From the NCBI GenBank assembly GCA_048498995.1, contig JBEHWX010000007.1:35163-99162 (forward strand): a DNA stretch of 64,000 nucleotides, read 5' to 3'. Each line of letters opens with the position of its first letter. Positions within the stretch are counted from its first letter, which is position 1. The position numbers were made by a program, and so were the translations under genes. The notes beneath the pieces were generated by a model. The model had not been told where the DNA came from. It ran no database searches and worked only from the letters and a program-made list of their open reading frames with translations. The DNA comes from JBEHWX01 sp048498995 (lineage in GTDB: Bacteria; Bacteroidota; Ignavibacteria; OLB7). Shown here one piece after another: positions 1-10,500 of this stretch.

Positions 1-1459
1 CCACGTTGGCGCCGTGCTCGCCGACGCCGAGGCTCCCCCGGATCCAGAATCCCGCCAGCGGCGAGGCCCGGAGCTCCCCGCGAATCATGTAGGAATTGGG
101 CTCGACGTCCCCACCCGAGAGGATCACGCCGTCGTGCGTGTACTCGTTGGTATGGGTCTCGTCAAAATGACTGTAAGTGTAGGGCTCGACATGGGTATAA
201 GACAAGCCAATATCGAGTCCTCCGTAGGGAACCGCAACTGCTTTCGCCCCGACCCTCCAGGCGCTCTTGTTGCTCCAGAACCCGTTGCCGATCTCGGAGA
301 ACTTCAGGTCGTCCAGCAGATACTCCCCTTCCAGGAAGATTCCCCTGACCGGGTTGACGCTCAGCGCCGCGTACATGTTGGCGTTGTCCCGATCGCGGAG
401 ATAGTGCTCCTGCGACTTCAGGAAGTTGAGCGGGTTGAGGTAGCCGATCTCGAAGGGACGCCGTCCGTAGATCACCGACTCGCCGAGCGAGAGGCGGATG
501 CCGGCGAACGGGCCGATGCTCAGGAGATGGGCGGCGAGGAACTTGGTCGGGATGTCGGCGTTCCAGCCGGCCGGAACGCCGTTCGGCTCGGCCAGCAGCG
601 CGGCGTGGATATGGGTGAAGCTCACGCGGCCGAAGCGGCCGGTGAGCCGGAGATAATCGAAGTTCGACGGAAGGGTCGAGCCGAGCAGCAGGCTCTCCTC
701 CACCCCGCCCCCGAGCGCCACCCGCTCCCGGCCGATCTCGGCGGCCAGCGCCCCGAAATCGAGGCGGAAGTGCGCCGAGCCGAAGTCGATGTCGTGCCCC
801 TGTCCGAGCACGCCGATCTTGCCGCTGTGGCTGATCCGGAGATCGCGCAGCGCCAGCAGCGAATCGCCGGCGATGGTGCCGTTGGTGAAGCGCGCGCCGA
901 TGCCGACATGATTCAGCACCGTGCCGCGCATCTCCACGCCCCCCTGCGCCAGAAACGCCTTGGCGCCTCCGTCGGGATCGACGCGAAGCTCGCCGTCCAG
1001 GATCGGCTCCACGGTGAACCGGAAGGGAACGGTGGTGTCGCGATAGGTGAGAATCGCCAGCGGACGATCGGCCAGCGGCTCGCTCCAGAGCGTCGGCTGG
1101 TCGGCCGAGGTCGGGATCACGACCTTCGTCGCGGCGTCGCTCCGGTCGGCGACGAGCTCGGCCAGATAGTGGCGCGCCTCGTCGCGAAGCTCCGGCGGGA
1201 GGTCGGTCATGGCGGCCGCCTCGGCCAGATAACGCTCGGCCTCCCCCCGCGAGATCGGCAGATGCTCCCGCGGGAACGCGGGGATGGCGCCGTACTCGTA
1301 GATGCGGACCAGCGCGAGCGTCGCCGGATGATCCAGCGGCAGCAGCTCCGCCTGCGCCCATGCGCGCCCGTGCGCGGCCATGAGCGCGACGGCCACGAGC
1401 GCGATCCGTCCGATCCCCGCTCCGATGCTCACGGAGCGCTTCCTGGCGCCTGCGATCAT
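1..1459 (-). CDS. Wzi-like capsule assembly outer-membrane beta-barrel protein (C-terminus beyond window)
   Basis: I translated this frame by hand; it stays open from the ATG at 1459 to the window edge, so about 486 residues are visible and the C-terminus is missing. The N-terminus is a signal peptide (charged start, hydrophobic stretch, Ala-Trp-Ala then Gln near residue 36). The mature start has the short helical region seen in Wzi-type proteins (SRGEAERYLAEAA), followed by amphipathic beta strands typical of an outer-membrane barrel (for example IGYLNPLNFLKSQEHYLRDR, then GEYLLDDLKFSEIGNG). Wzi proteins anchor capsular polysaccharide to the cell surface. The ATG overlaps the stop of the SLBB export gene as ATGA, so the two are probably translationally coupled. 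The family call rests on strand pattern and context. Confidence 0.72.
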   Translation of the reverse strand, partial: MIAGARKRSVSIGAGIGRIALVAVALMAAHGRAWAQAELLPLDHPATLALVRIYEYGAIPAFPREHLPISRGEAERYLAEAAAMTDLPPELRDEARHYLAELVADRSDAATKVVIPTSADQPTLWSEPLADRPLAILTYRDTTVPFRFTVEPILDGELRVDPDGGAKAFLAQGGVEMRGTVLNHVGIGARFTNGTIAGDSLLALRDLRISHSGKIGVLGQGHDIDFGSAHFRLDFGALAAEIGRERVALGGGVEESLLLGSTLPSNFDYLRLTGRFGRVSFTHIHAALLAEPNGVPAGWNADIPTKFLAAHLLSIGPFAGIRLSLGESVIYGRRPFEIGYLNPLNFLKSQEHYLRDRDNANMYAALSVNPVRGIFLEGEYLLDDLKFSEIGNGFWSNKSAWRVGAKAVAVPYGGLDIGLSYTHVEPYTYSHFDETHTNEYTHDGVILSGGDVEPNSYMIRGELRASPLAGFWIRGSLGVGEHGANV

Positions 1460-3243
1460 TGCCTGTTGAGGTCTCTGATGAAGTTGGCGATCGTAACCGC
1501 CATGACGACGATCGCCGAGGCGATCTGGATGAAGGTGTTCGCCTCTTCCAGCGAGGTACGCGCCGGCGTGTCACGCTCGCCCGGAACGTAGATCTCGTCT
1601 CCCGGCCTGATCTCGGCTTCTCTTCCCTTCCAGACTCCGGTGCCGAATTTCACCACCGCCACGCGCTCCCGGTCGGCCGCCTCGGTATAGCCGCCGGTGG
1701 CCGTGATGTAGTACTCGGCATCCGCCCCCGGCTTGTAGGCGATCCATCCCGGCAGCCCGACACGTCCGCGAACGAAGACGCTCCGCGGGTTGGTCGGCAC
1801 CACGATCTGATCGCCATGCTGCAGCGTCACGTCCATGTTCGGATCGTGGCGCTCGAACAGCGCGGCGAAATCGACCGAGACCTTGTTGTTCTGGAGCTGG
1901 CTGTCATACTTGAAGCGGGTCGTGTCCTCCAGCTTCAGGGAGCTGGTCGACATGCCGCCGATGGCGTCCTCCCCCTCCTCGTCCCGCTGATAGAGCTTCG
2001 GGTCGATCGGACGTGAGATGAACGCGCCGTTGAGCGAGGCATCCGGCGTGAAGCCGCCGGCGCGCTGGATCACCTCGGAGAGCCTGGTGACGCCCGGCAC
2101 GATCGGATAGGCGGAGGGACGGGTAACCTCACCCACCACGGAGACGACGCCGGCGCGGGTCGTCGAGCGCGCCTCTGCGGTCGGGATCACCAGCTGATCC
2201 CCCGGCATCAGGAGGAACGAGGCGAGCGCGGTGCTGTCGGAGGCATCGACCGGGAGGCTGGAAAGCCCGGTCTCGGTCTGGCGGGCCACGGCGGCGCCGG
2301 CCGGATTGGCATCGTCGCGGAAGCCGTCGGCCAGGCGGACGAGCAGCAGCGCGTTGTCCCCCTCATGGAACGGAACGGCGCCGGGACGGGTGACGGCGCC
2401 GGCGATGGCGACGGTCGAGACCGTCGGATCGGCGCGGCGGACGTGGATCACGTCCCCCTCGCGGAGCATCGGGTTCTGCGCGGTATCGCCGAAGGCAGTG
2501 TAGCGGAGCAGGTCCACCTCGCGCGTGCTGCCGTCGTTGTGGCGCACCACGACGCGGCGCACCGGCATCTCGGTCGGGATGATCGCGCCGAGGTTCTTCG
2601 TGATCGGCCGCGCGGCCTCCTGCTGCTGCTTCTGCCGCTCCATCTGGAACTGGATATCGGGGAGCAGATTCTCGGTCCGGTTGGCGTACTCGATGGCGGC
2701 GGTGACGCGATCGGCCGCGGTCATCACCGTCCGCCCCGGATGGAGCACGTCCCCCTGCACGGTCACGTAGATCGAGCGGGCGCGGGCCAGCGACACGCCG
2801 ACATCCTTGTACATGCCGGAGCGGGAGCGGTAGAGGGAGTCGACCACCGCGCGCAGGCGCGTGAGGGTCATCCCCTGCACGTTGACCATGAAGCCGCGCG
2901 GGAGCACCAGCATGTTGTCCATCGACACCACGACCGGAAAATCTCGCTCGAAGATCGGCAGCGAGATGATCAGCTGATCGTTCGGGCCGACCATGTAGGC
3001 GTTGGGATCGACCGGGCGCTCGACCGGCGGGAGCGACTTGGAGGGATCGGTCAGGATCGAGCGGCCGTCCAGCGGGGAGCTCAAGGGGCTGTCGCCGCCG
3101 GAGCTCGCGCCGGGAATGGTGCTCAGTCCCCTGGACTGCGCCGAGGCCACGCCGGTGGCCGTGAGCATGAGCAGAGTATACAGAGCGACGCGCAGCCGGA
3201 GGCTGAATCGATCACCGGACATCTTGTCGATGGATTTGATCAT
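1456..3243 (-). CDS. Polysaccharide export protein with SLBB domains (Wza-like)
   Basis: 595 residues. A signal peptide ends near residue 36 (GVASAQ). A Poly_export domain follows (YMVGPNDQLIISLP, then VTVQGDVLHPGRTV). At least three SLBB-type units follow, recognisable by V.V.G.V..PG openings: VAIAGAVTRPGAVPF, VSVVGEVTRPSAYPI and VFVRGRVGLPGWIAY. A single hydrophobic helix closes the protein (IASAIVVMAVTIANF). This is the architecture of outer-membrane polysaccharide export channels. The start chosen is the ATG that overlaps the wecB stop as TGATG; an ATG seven codons later (3222) would also keep the signal peptide. It sits between wecB and the Wzi-like gene in one overlapping minus-strand operon. 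Confidence 0.9.
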   Translation of the reverse strand: MIKSIDKMSGDRFSLRLRVALYTLLMLTATGVASAQSRGLSTIPGASSGGDSPLSSPLDGRSILTDPSKSLPPVERPVDPNAYMVGPNDQLIISLPIFERDFPVVVSMDNMLVLPRGFMVNVQGMTLTRLRAVVDSLYRSRSGMYKDVGVSLARARSIYVTVQGDVLHPGRTVMTAADRVTAAIEYANRTENLLPDIQFQMERQKQQQEAARPITKNLGAIIPTEMPVRRVVVRHNDGSTREVDLLRYTAFGDTAQNPMLREGDVIHVRRADPTVSTVAIAGAVTRPGAVPFHEGDNALLLVRLADGFRDDANPAGAAVARQTETGLSSLPVDASDSTALASFLLMPGDQLVIPTAEARSTTRAGVVSVVGEVTRPSAYPIVPGVTRLSEVIQRAGGFTPDASLNGAFISRPIDPKLYQRDEEGEDAIGGMSTSSLKLEDTTRFKYDSQLQNNKVSVDFAALFERHDPNMDVTLQHGDQIVVPTNPRSVFVRGRVGLPGWIAYKPGADAEYYITATGGYTEAADRERVAVVKFGTGVWKGREAEIRPGDEIYVPGERDTPARTSLEEANTFIQIASAIVVMAVTIANFIRDLNRQ

Positions 3244-4331
3244 CAGGGGAGCTGTTGGAGAAACTGCAGGACGATGCGCGCGATCCGTTCGGCGGCGTGG
3301 CCGTCCCAGAGCGGCGGGACGATGCCCCCCCGGCGGGCGTTGCCGGAGCAGATCGCCTCGATCGCCTGGCGCACCAGCACCGGCTCGATGCCGACCAGTT
3401 CGTTGGTGCCGAACTCGAGGGTCGACGGGCGCTCGGTGGTCTCGCGGAGCGTCAGACAGGGGATGCCCAGCCAGGTGGACTCCTCCTGGACGCCGCCGGA
3501 GTCGGTAATGACGCCGATGGAGCCGCGGACCATCTCGACGAACTCGCGGTAGCCGGCCGGCGGCAGCAGCTGCCAGCGGTTGGAGGCGACCATGCGATCG
3601 TATTCGCCGGAGCCACGCAGCGCCCCCTCGGTGCGGGGATGGACCGGAAAGCGGAGACGCCGCTCCCCCGAGCCCTCCTCGATCGCCGCCAGCAGGCGGC
3701 GGAGCGCCTCCGGATCGTCCACGTTGCTCGGACGATGGAGGGTGACGACGAGATATTCCTCCTCCGGGGCGGCCGGCGGAAGCGTGCCGACCAGTCGGGC
3801 CAGCGAATCGATCATCGTGTTGCCGACCAGGTGGATCCGCTCGGCCGGAATCCCCTCGTGCAGCAGGTTCCGGCGCCCGCTCTCCTCGGTAACGAAGAAC
3901 AGATCGGTGATGGCGTCGGTCACCACGCGGTTGATCTCCTCGGGCATCTTCCGGTCATAGCTCCGGAGCCCGGACTCGACGTGCGCCACGGCGATATCCA
4001 GCTTCTTGGCCACGATCGCCGCGGCCATGGTGGAGTTCACGTCGCCGTAGACGATCACCATCGAGGGGTTCTCCTCGCGGCAGACCTTCTCGAACTCGAC
4101 CATCACGCGCGCGGTCTGATCGGCGTGCGAGCCGGAGCCGACGCCGAGATAGAGATCCGGCTTCCCCATGCCGAGGTCGCGGAAGAACACGTCCGACATG
4201 TTCGGATCGTAGTGCTGCCCGGTGTGGACGAGGAGGTGACGGACGGAGTCGATGCGGTCGAAGACATGCTTGACCGGCGCGGCCTTCATGAAGTTGGGAC
4301 GCGCGCCGACGACGGAGAGGATCGTTCTCAT
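3243..4331 (-). CDS. wecB: UDP-N-acetylglucosamine 2-epimerase (non-hydrolysing)
   Basis: 362 residues, full length for the family. It interconverts UDP-GlcNAc and UDP-ManNAc in the cytoplasm, the first step towards ManNAc or ManNAcA units of surface polysaccharides. Visible family motifs are the N-terminal GARPNFMKAAPV, GDVNSTMAAA, HVESGLRS, PEEINRVVTD, VTLHRPSNVDD and the C-terminal nucleotide-binding ITDSGGVQEESTWLGIP. The gene overlaps the downstream SLBB export gene by one base (TGATG). The gene upstream on the same strand is wecC, after a 579-base spacer that may hold a separate promoter. The pair wecB-wecC implies synthesis of UDP-N-acetylmannosaminuronate. Confidence 0.95.
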   Translation of the reverse strand: MRTILSVVGARPNFMKAAPVKHVFDRIDSVRHLLVHTGQHYDPNMSDVFFRDLGMGKPDLYLGVGSGSHADQTARVMVEFEKVCREENPSMVIVYGDVNSTMAAAIVAKKLDIAVAHVESGLRSYDRKMPEEINRVVTDAITDLFFVTEESGRRNLLHEGIPAERIHLVGNTMIDSLARLVGTLPPAAPEEEYLVVTLHRPSNVDDPEALRRLLAAIEEGSGERRLRFPVHPRTEGALRGSGEYDRMVASNRWQLLPPAGYREFVEMVRGSIGVITDSGGVQEESTWLGIPCLTLRETTERPSTLEFGTNELVGIEPVLVRQAIEAICSGNARRGGIVPPLWDGHAAERIARIVLQFLQQLP

Positions 4332-4910
4332 GCGATGTTGGTCACGGACGCTGATAGGATATCACCTCGACGGGTGACGTGGCCCGAGCGGTTCCTGCGC
4401 GCACCGGCCGATGCGCGTCGGGCTCTGTACGAACGGCTCCCTTCCATATCCGGGGATCGGCGCGGAGACCTCCGGCATCGGAGGCTCCCAAGCGTCGGGA
4501 AGAGAACACGGTAGCTGGGAAATCGGCTCACCGGCCGGGGAAGAAAGATCCCGTGAAAGCCCGAGGCGCCGCTCCGCGGCGAGGCTCGATGTCCGCTCGG
4601 GACACCGGGCATGGGATGAAGAGTATGCTCGACCGGGGCCATCCGGTCGGGGCCATCCGGTCGGGGCCAATCGCACCGGAGAAACGGCGCGCGGGGCCGG
4701 TCGCGATAGAAGCGAAATGCGGGGCATGCCCCAGGGCATCCCCGCATTCGGAGTCGTCACGATAGACGGGTGGCGCCCGGCGCGGGAGAGAGAGTGTGAG
4801 CGCGCGTGTGAGATCCGGGATCGGCCACCCGCCTCGGGCATGGCGGCTGACGTGGCGCCGGAGACTCGGGGGGGGAGCAGGCTCCCCTCCTTCCCCGGCC
4901 ATGGCTCGGC
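4332..4910. other. Non-coding spacer between wecC and wecB
   Basis: No frame on either strand looks like a real protein here; the open frames are GC-driven and low in complexity. The spacer holds a strong hairpin (4716-4748) and an imperfect tandem repeat of a 14-base unit, ATCCGGTCGGGGCC, around 4647-4675. It probably contains the 3' end of the wecC transcript and the 5' leader of the wecB operon, but I see no confident promoter box. Confidence 0.5.
4716..4748. repeat. Long interrupted hairpin in wecC-wecB spacer
   Basis: Arms AATGCGGGG (4716-4724) and CCCCGCATT (4740-4748) are perfect complements. Inside them, ATGCCC (4726-4731) pairs with GGGCAT (4734-4739), with a single bulged C. On neither strand does a T run follow, so a simple intrinsic terminator is not obvious. 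A processing, attenuation or rho-linked structure between two same-strand genes is possible. Confidence 0.6.
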
Positions 4911-6239
<1,329 letters not shown>

Positions 6240-6315
6240 GTACAGCCGTGTAGGACGAGGTATATGAAGATGAGGCGACGGGGTTCCAGCCCCGGGCGCC
6301 GATCGGTACAAGATG

Positions 6316-6323
6316 CAAACATA
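6316..6323 (-). promoter_or_regulatory. Bacteroidetes-type -7 box upstream of wecC
   Basis: On the minus strand this reads TATGTTTG, an exact match to TAnnTTTG. It lies 77 bases before the wecC ATG. I could not find a TTG at the expected -33 distance, so confidence is moderate. Confidence 0.4.
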
Positions 6324-6581
6324 CGAAAGCCCGGTTTTCCTCACCATGTCCGGCGGGCATGCCCCGGAGGGCGGCGGGCTACGATTCGGTAAACTAGGGA
6401 GCGCGCGGGGCGCGGCGGCTGTGACAAGTTGTTTCCGGAGATGGCGGTGCGCCTCCGATTCCGACGATCTTCCCCCCCGACGCCGGGCGGCTCCCCGACC
6501 GGACACCCGCTCCCCCCGGCCCCCCTCTGCTTCGATCGCGGGGGCCAGCGACGAGAGCATGCCGGCGAGATTCGCCTCCCC

Positions 6582-6683
6582 GCCGAGGCTGGGCTTCGTC
6601 CGGATGCGTCGGCGATGTGTGTCGACCGTCGCCGGCGAAACGCCGAGGCGCGCGGCGATCTTCCCCGGAAGGATCTCTTCCTC
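6582..6683 (-). pseudogene. LuxR-type helix-turn-helix remnant
   Basis: Translation in one minus-strand frame gives KIAARLGVSPATVDTHRRRI followed by RTKPSL. This matches the recognition half of a LuxR/GerE helix-turn-helix (A..L.VS..TV..H...I..KL). No receiver or other effector domain precedes it, and the flanking residues on both sides are low-complexity. It lies directly behind the DUF72 stop codon. I read it as the decayed 3' end of a response-regulator gene; a chance resemblance in GC-rich DNA is the alternative. Confidence 0.4.
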
Positions 6684-6712
6684 CACATCGCGCGCGGATC
6701 TCGCGACGCCCT

Positions 6713-7447
6713 CTATCTCCCCGTCAGCATCGTCCGCAGCGTCAGCGCATTGTCGATGGCGTGGCCGCCGATATCGTTGTTGAAGTACGCGTGGATACTC
6801 CGCCCCTTCTTCCCCTCGCCGAGCAGCCATTCCGCCCACGGACGCAGATCCTCCTCCGCGTAGCTGCCGCCGTACTTCGTCCCGATGCCGTGAAAGCGGG
6901 CGTAGGCGATCGGCCCGGTGGCGCGCCGCTCCGGCGGAAGCCCGACCATGTCATGCGCGCAGTAGGAAACGCCGCGCGCCTCGAGCAGCGCGAACAGCTC
7001 CTCGTTGTACCAGGACTCCTCCCGAAGCTCCAGCACGTGGAGGATATCCCGTGGCAGCAGGTCGAGGAACGCGGCGATCCGCTCCCGGTTGTACCGCCAG
7101 CGCGGCGGAAGCTGGTAGAGCACGGGACCGAGCGTCGGCCCGAGGTGCCGCGCGCGCCCCAGGATCCGCTCCAGCGGCTCGACCGGCTCCTTCAGCTTCT
7201 TCATGTGCGTCAGGTAGCGGCTCGCCTTCACGGCATAGCGAAATCCCGGCGGCGCCTGCCGACGCCATTCCTCGAACACGCTCTGATCCGGCAGACGGTA
7301 GAAGGTGTTGTTGATCTCCACCGTGTCGAAGGTCGCGGCGTAGTGCTCGAACCAGCGCCTGGCCGGAAGCTCGGCCGGATAGAAGCCCCCGCGCCAGTGC
7401 CGGTACTGCCAGCCGGAGCAGCCGACCCGAATCTCGATCGATGCCAT
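6713..7447 (-). CDS. DUF72 family protein (YecE-like, TIM-barrel)
   Basis: 244 residues. The start RVGCSGWQYRHWRGGFYP and the run VEINNTFYRLPDQSVFEEW are diagnostic of DUF72/YecE. The family also shows here FRYAVKASRYLTHMKKL, LGPVLYQLPPRW and the C-terminal YFNNDIGGHAIDNA. The molecular function of the family is not established; a nuclease- or Fe-S-linked role has been suggested. The ATG at 7447 is preferred over upstream in-frame codons because GGAGG lies about ten bases before it. It stands alone, downstream of uvrA on the same strand. Confidence 0.9.
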   Translation of the reverse strand: MASIEIRVGCSGWQYRHWRGGFYPAELPARRWFEHYAATFDTVEINNTFYRLPDQSVFEEWRRQAPPGFRYAVKASRYLTHMKKLKEPVEPLERILGRARHLGPTLGPVLYQLPPRWRYNRERIAAFLDLLPRDILHVLELREESWYNEELFALLEARGVSYCAHDMVGLPPERRATGPIAYARFHGIGTKYGGSYAEEDLRPWAEWLLGEGKKGRSIHAYFNNDIGGHAIDNALTLRTMLTGR

Positions 7448-7520
7448 TGTTCCCGTACCTCCCGTCCCGACACGCACACCAGAATCGTGCTAGCCGGCGC
7501 CCGGCGGGCTCGGAACGGAC

Positions 7521-7556
7521 GCGGCCGCCCCGATCGCGGAGGATCGAGGCGGCCGC
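7521..7556 (-). terminator. Hairpin after uvrA
   Basis: Arms 7521-7535 and 7542-7556 are complementary over 15 positions with one mismatch (GCGGCCGCC core). It follows the uvrA stop by about 40 bases. There is no clear T run, so it may be a weak or factor-assisted terminator. Confidence 0.5.
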
Positions 7557-7595
7557 ATGGTTGTTCGGCATGTCGAGGCACGCGCGGGCACGCGA

Positions 7596-10500
7596 TCAGC
7601 GCCCCTTCATCGCCACCTTCAGGAAGCGGCCGGTGTGCGACTCGTCGCTGCGGATGATCTTCTCCGGCGGGCCGACGGCCACCACGCGGCCGCCGCCATC
7701 TCCCCCCTCGGGTCCCAGGTCGATGATCCAGTCGGCCGCCTTGATCACGTCCAGGTTGTGCTCGATCACCACCAGGGAATGCCCGGCGTCGACCAGCGCG
7801 TTGAACGTGGTGAGGAGCGTCGCGATGTCGTCGAAGTGCAGACCGGTGGTCGGCTCGTCGAGGATGAAGAGGGTCGACTCGTTCCCCGGCGAGATCAGAT
7901 TGGCCGCGAGCTTCACCCGCTGCGCCTCGCCGCCGGAGAGGGTCGTGGCCGGCTGGCCGAGCCTGATGTAGCCGAGGCCGACCGACTGCAGCGCGGCCAG
8001 ACGCGTGGTGACGCGGTTCTCTCCCTTGAAGAACTCGATCCCCTCGTCCACGGTCATCTCGAGCACCTCGACGATGTTCTTGCCGCGGAACTCGACCTGG
8101 ATCGCGTCGGCCTTGAAGCGCTTCCCCTTGCAGACCTCGCAGGTCAGCTCCAGGTCGGCCAGGAACTGCATCTCCACCTTCACCACCCCTTCTCCCTGGC
8201 ACGCCTCGCAGCGTCCGCCCGGCACGTTGAAGGAGAAATATCCCGGCTTGAAGCCGTGCACGCGCGCCGTCGGCGTGGAGGCGAAGATGTCGCGGATGGC
8301 GTCGAACGCCTTCACGTAGGTGACCGGGTTGGAGCGGGGGGAGCGTCCGATCGGGCTCTGGTCGACCATCTCCACCGCGCCGACCGATTCCACGCCGGCG
8401 ATGCCGCGGAGCTTCTTCGGCATCTTCAGCACGTCCCCCTTGAAATGCCCCACCGCGGGATAGAGGATATCGTGCACGAGCGTCGACTTGCCGGAGCCGG
8501 AGACGCCGGTGACCACGACGAAGAGCCCGAGCGGCACCTCGACGTCGATATCCTTCAGGTTGTGCTCGTAGGCGCCGCGGAGCGTGATCCGGCGGTTGTT
8601 CGGCTTGCGGCGTCGCGGCTCGGACTCCACCGTCTTCCGCCCCGAGAGGTAGGCGCCGGTCAGGGAGTCGGGATCGGCGAGCATCTGCGGAACGTTGCCG
8701 TTGAAGACCACCTTTCCCCCATGCTCGCCGGCGCGCGGCCCCATGTCGACCACGATGTCCGCGTTCATGATGATGTCCGGATCGTGCTCCACCACGATCA
8801 CGGTATTGCCGAGATCGCGCAGCGACTTCAGGATTCTCACCAGGCGATCGGTGTCGCGCGGATGCAGGCCGATCGAGGGCTCGTCCAGCACGTACATGGC
8901 GCCGACGAGCGCCGAGCCGATCGACGTGGCCAGGTTGATCCTCTGCGACTCGCCGCCGGAAAGGGTATGGCTCAGGCGGTCCAGCTTCAGATAGCCGAGG
9001 CCGACCTCGTTCAGATAGCGGAGCCGCTTCAGGATCTCCTCCATGATCCGCCGCGCCACCTGCGACTCGAAGGCGGAAAGCTCCATCGAGCTGAACCAGG
9101 CGAAGGCCTCCTCGATCGTCATCGACACGATCTCCGGGAGCGCCTTTGCGTGCACGAAGACGCGCGTGGCGGAGGTGCGGAGCCGGGAGCCCTTGCACTT
9201 CGGACAGGTGGTGTAGCCGCGGTACCGGGAGAGGAACACCCGGTAGTGCATCTTGTAGGTCTGCTCCTCCACCGATTTGAAGAAGCCGTTGATGCCGATG
9301 TACTTGCCGTTGCCATCCATCACCACGTCCCACTCCCGCTGGGAGAGGTTGGCCATCGGCTTGTCGACGTCGAGCTCCGCCTTGCGGGCGATCTCGAGGA
9401 GCGTCCGGTAGTGCGACGAGTGCTTCGGCGTGGAAAACGCCTGGATCGCTCCCTGACGGATGCTCTTGGTCCGGTCGGGAATCACCAGCTCCATGTCGAT
9501 GCCGATCGCCTTGCCGAAGCCCTCGCACTCGGGGCAGGCGCCGAACGGGTTGTTGAAGCTGAAGAGCTTCGGCTGCGGCTCCTCGTACTTGATGCCGCAG
9601 TTGGCGCACTCGAAGCGGGTGCTGTAGCGGCGGCGCTCGCCGGTGTCGAGGATCTGCACGATCGCCCGCCCCTCCCCCTCGCGGAACGCCGACTCGATCG
9701 AATCGGCCAGACGCGTCAGGGTCTCGTCATCCGGACGGAGCACGATGCGGTCCACCAGGACGAAGACATCCTCCTTGTGGGCGTTGGTCGGCATGGTTTC
9801 GTTCAGGTCCACCACGTCGCGACCGCGGCCGACCACCACGCGGAAGAAGCCGCGCTCGCGAAGGTTCTGGAACTCCTCCTCCAGCGAGCGATGCTCGTGT
9901 GCGTGCATCGGAAAGAGCACGTAGATACGGGTTCCCTCGGCCAGATCCTTCAGCGACTCCTGCACCGTGCGGGGCGTGTCCTTGTAGACCGGCAGGTTGC
10001 AGTTGCGACAGAAGGTCTGCCCGATCCGCGCGTAGAGAAGGCGCAGATAATCGTAGACCTCGGTCGTGGTGCCGACGGTGGAGCGGGGATTCTTGGTGAT
10101 CGTCTTCTGCTCGATGGCGATCGCCGGGGCAAGGCCGGTGATGCTCTCGACATCCGGCTTGGCCATGCGCGCCAGGAACTGCCGGGCGTAGGCCGACAGC
10201 GACTCGACATAGCGACGCTGCCCCTCGGCGAAGATGGTATCGAAGGCCAGGGAGGACTTTCCGGAGCCGGAGACGCCGGAGATCACCGCCAGTCGGTTGC
10301 GCGGTATCTCGAGCGAGACCCCCTTCAGGTTGTGAACGCGCGCGTTCCTGATGGCGAGGATATGCTTCGGATGCGGGGTGGCGACACCCGTGGAGCCGTC
10401 CGTGGCGCGGTCGCCTTGATCCGGTCCGCCCGGCATCGGCTCCGGCGCGCGCGACGGCGAGACCGCGGCGTCGATCACCGGCGAGGCGATCGGACGGCTT

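Larger units (their letters stand above)
6240..6712. other. Spacer upstream of wecC and downstream of the DUF72 gene
   Basis: Apart from the -7 box near 6320 and the HTH-like remnant described separately, no gene is visible. The frame that runs through it into wecC encodes Arg/Pro/Ala-rich sequence with no family character. Confidence 0.4.

Noticed and set aside
162..1574. Minus-strand frame of about 470 codons at the window start
   Set aside because: Its translation is Arg/Gly/Ala-rich. The neighbouring frame on the same strand gives a signal peptide and barrel strands with no stop, so that frame is the gene.
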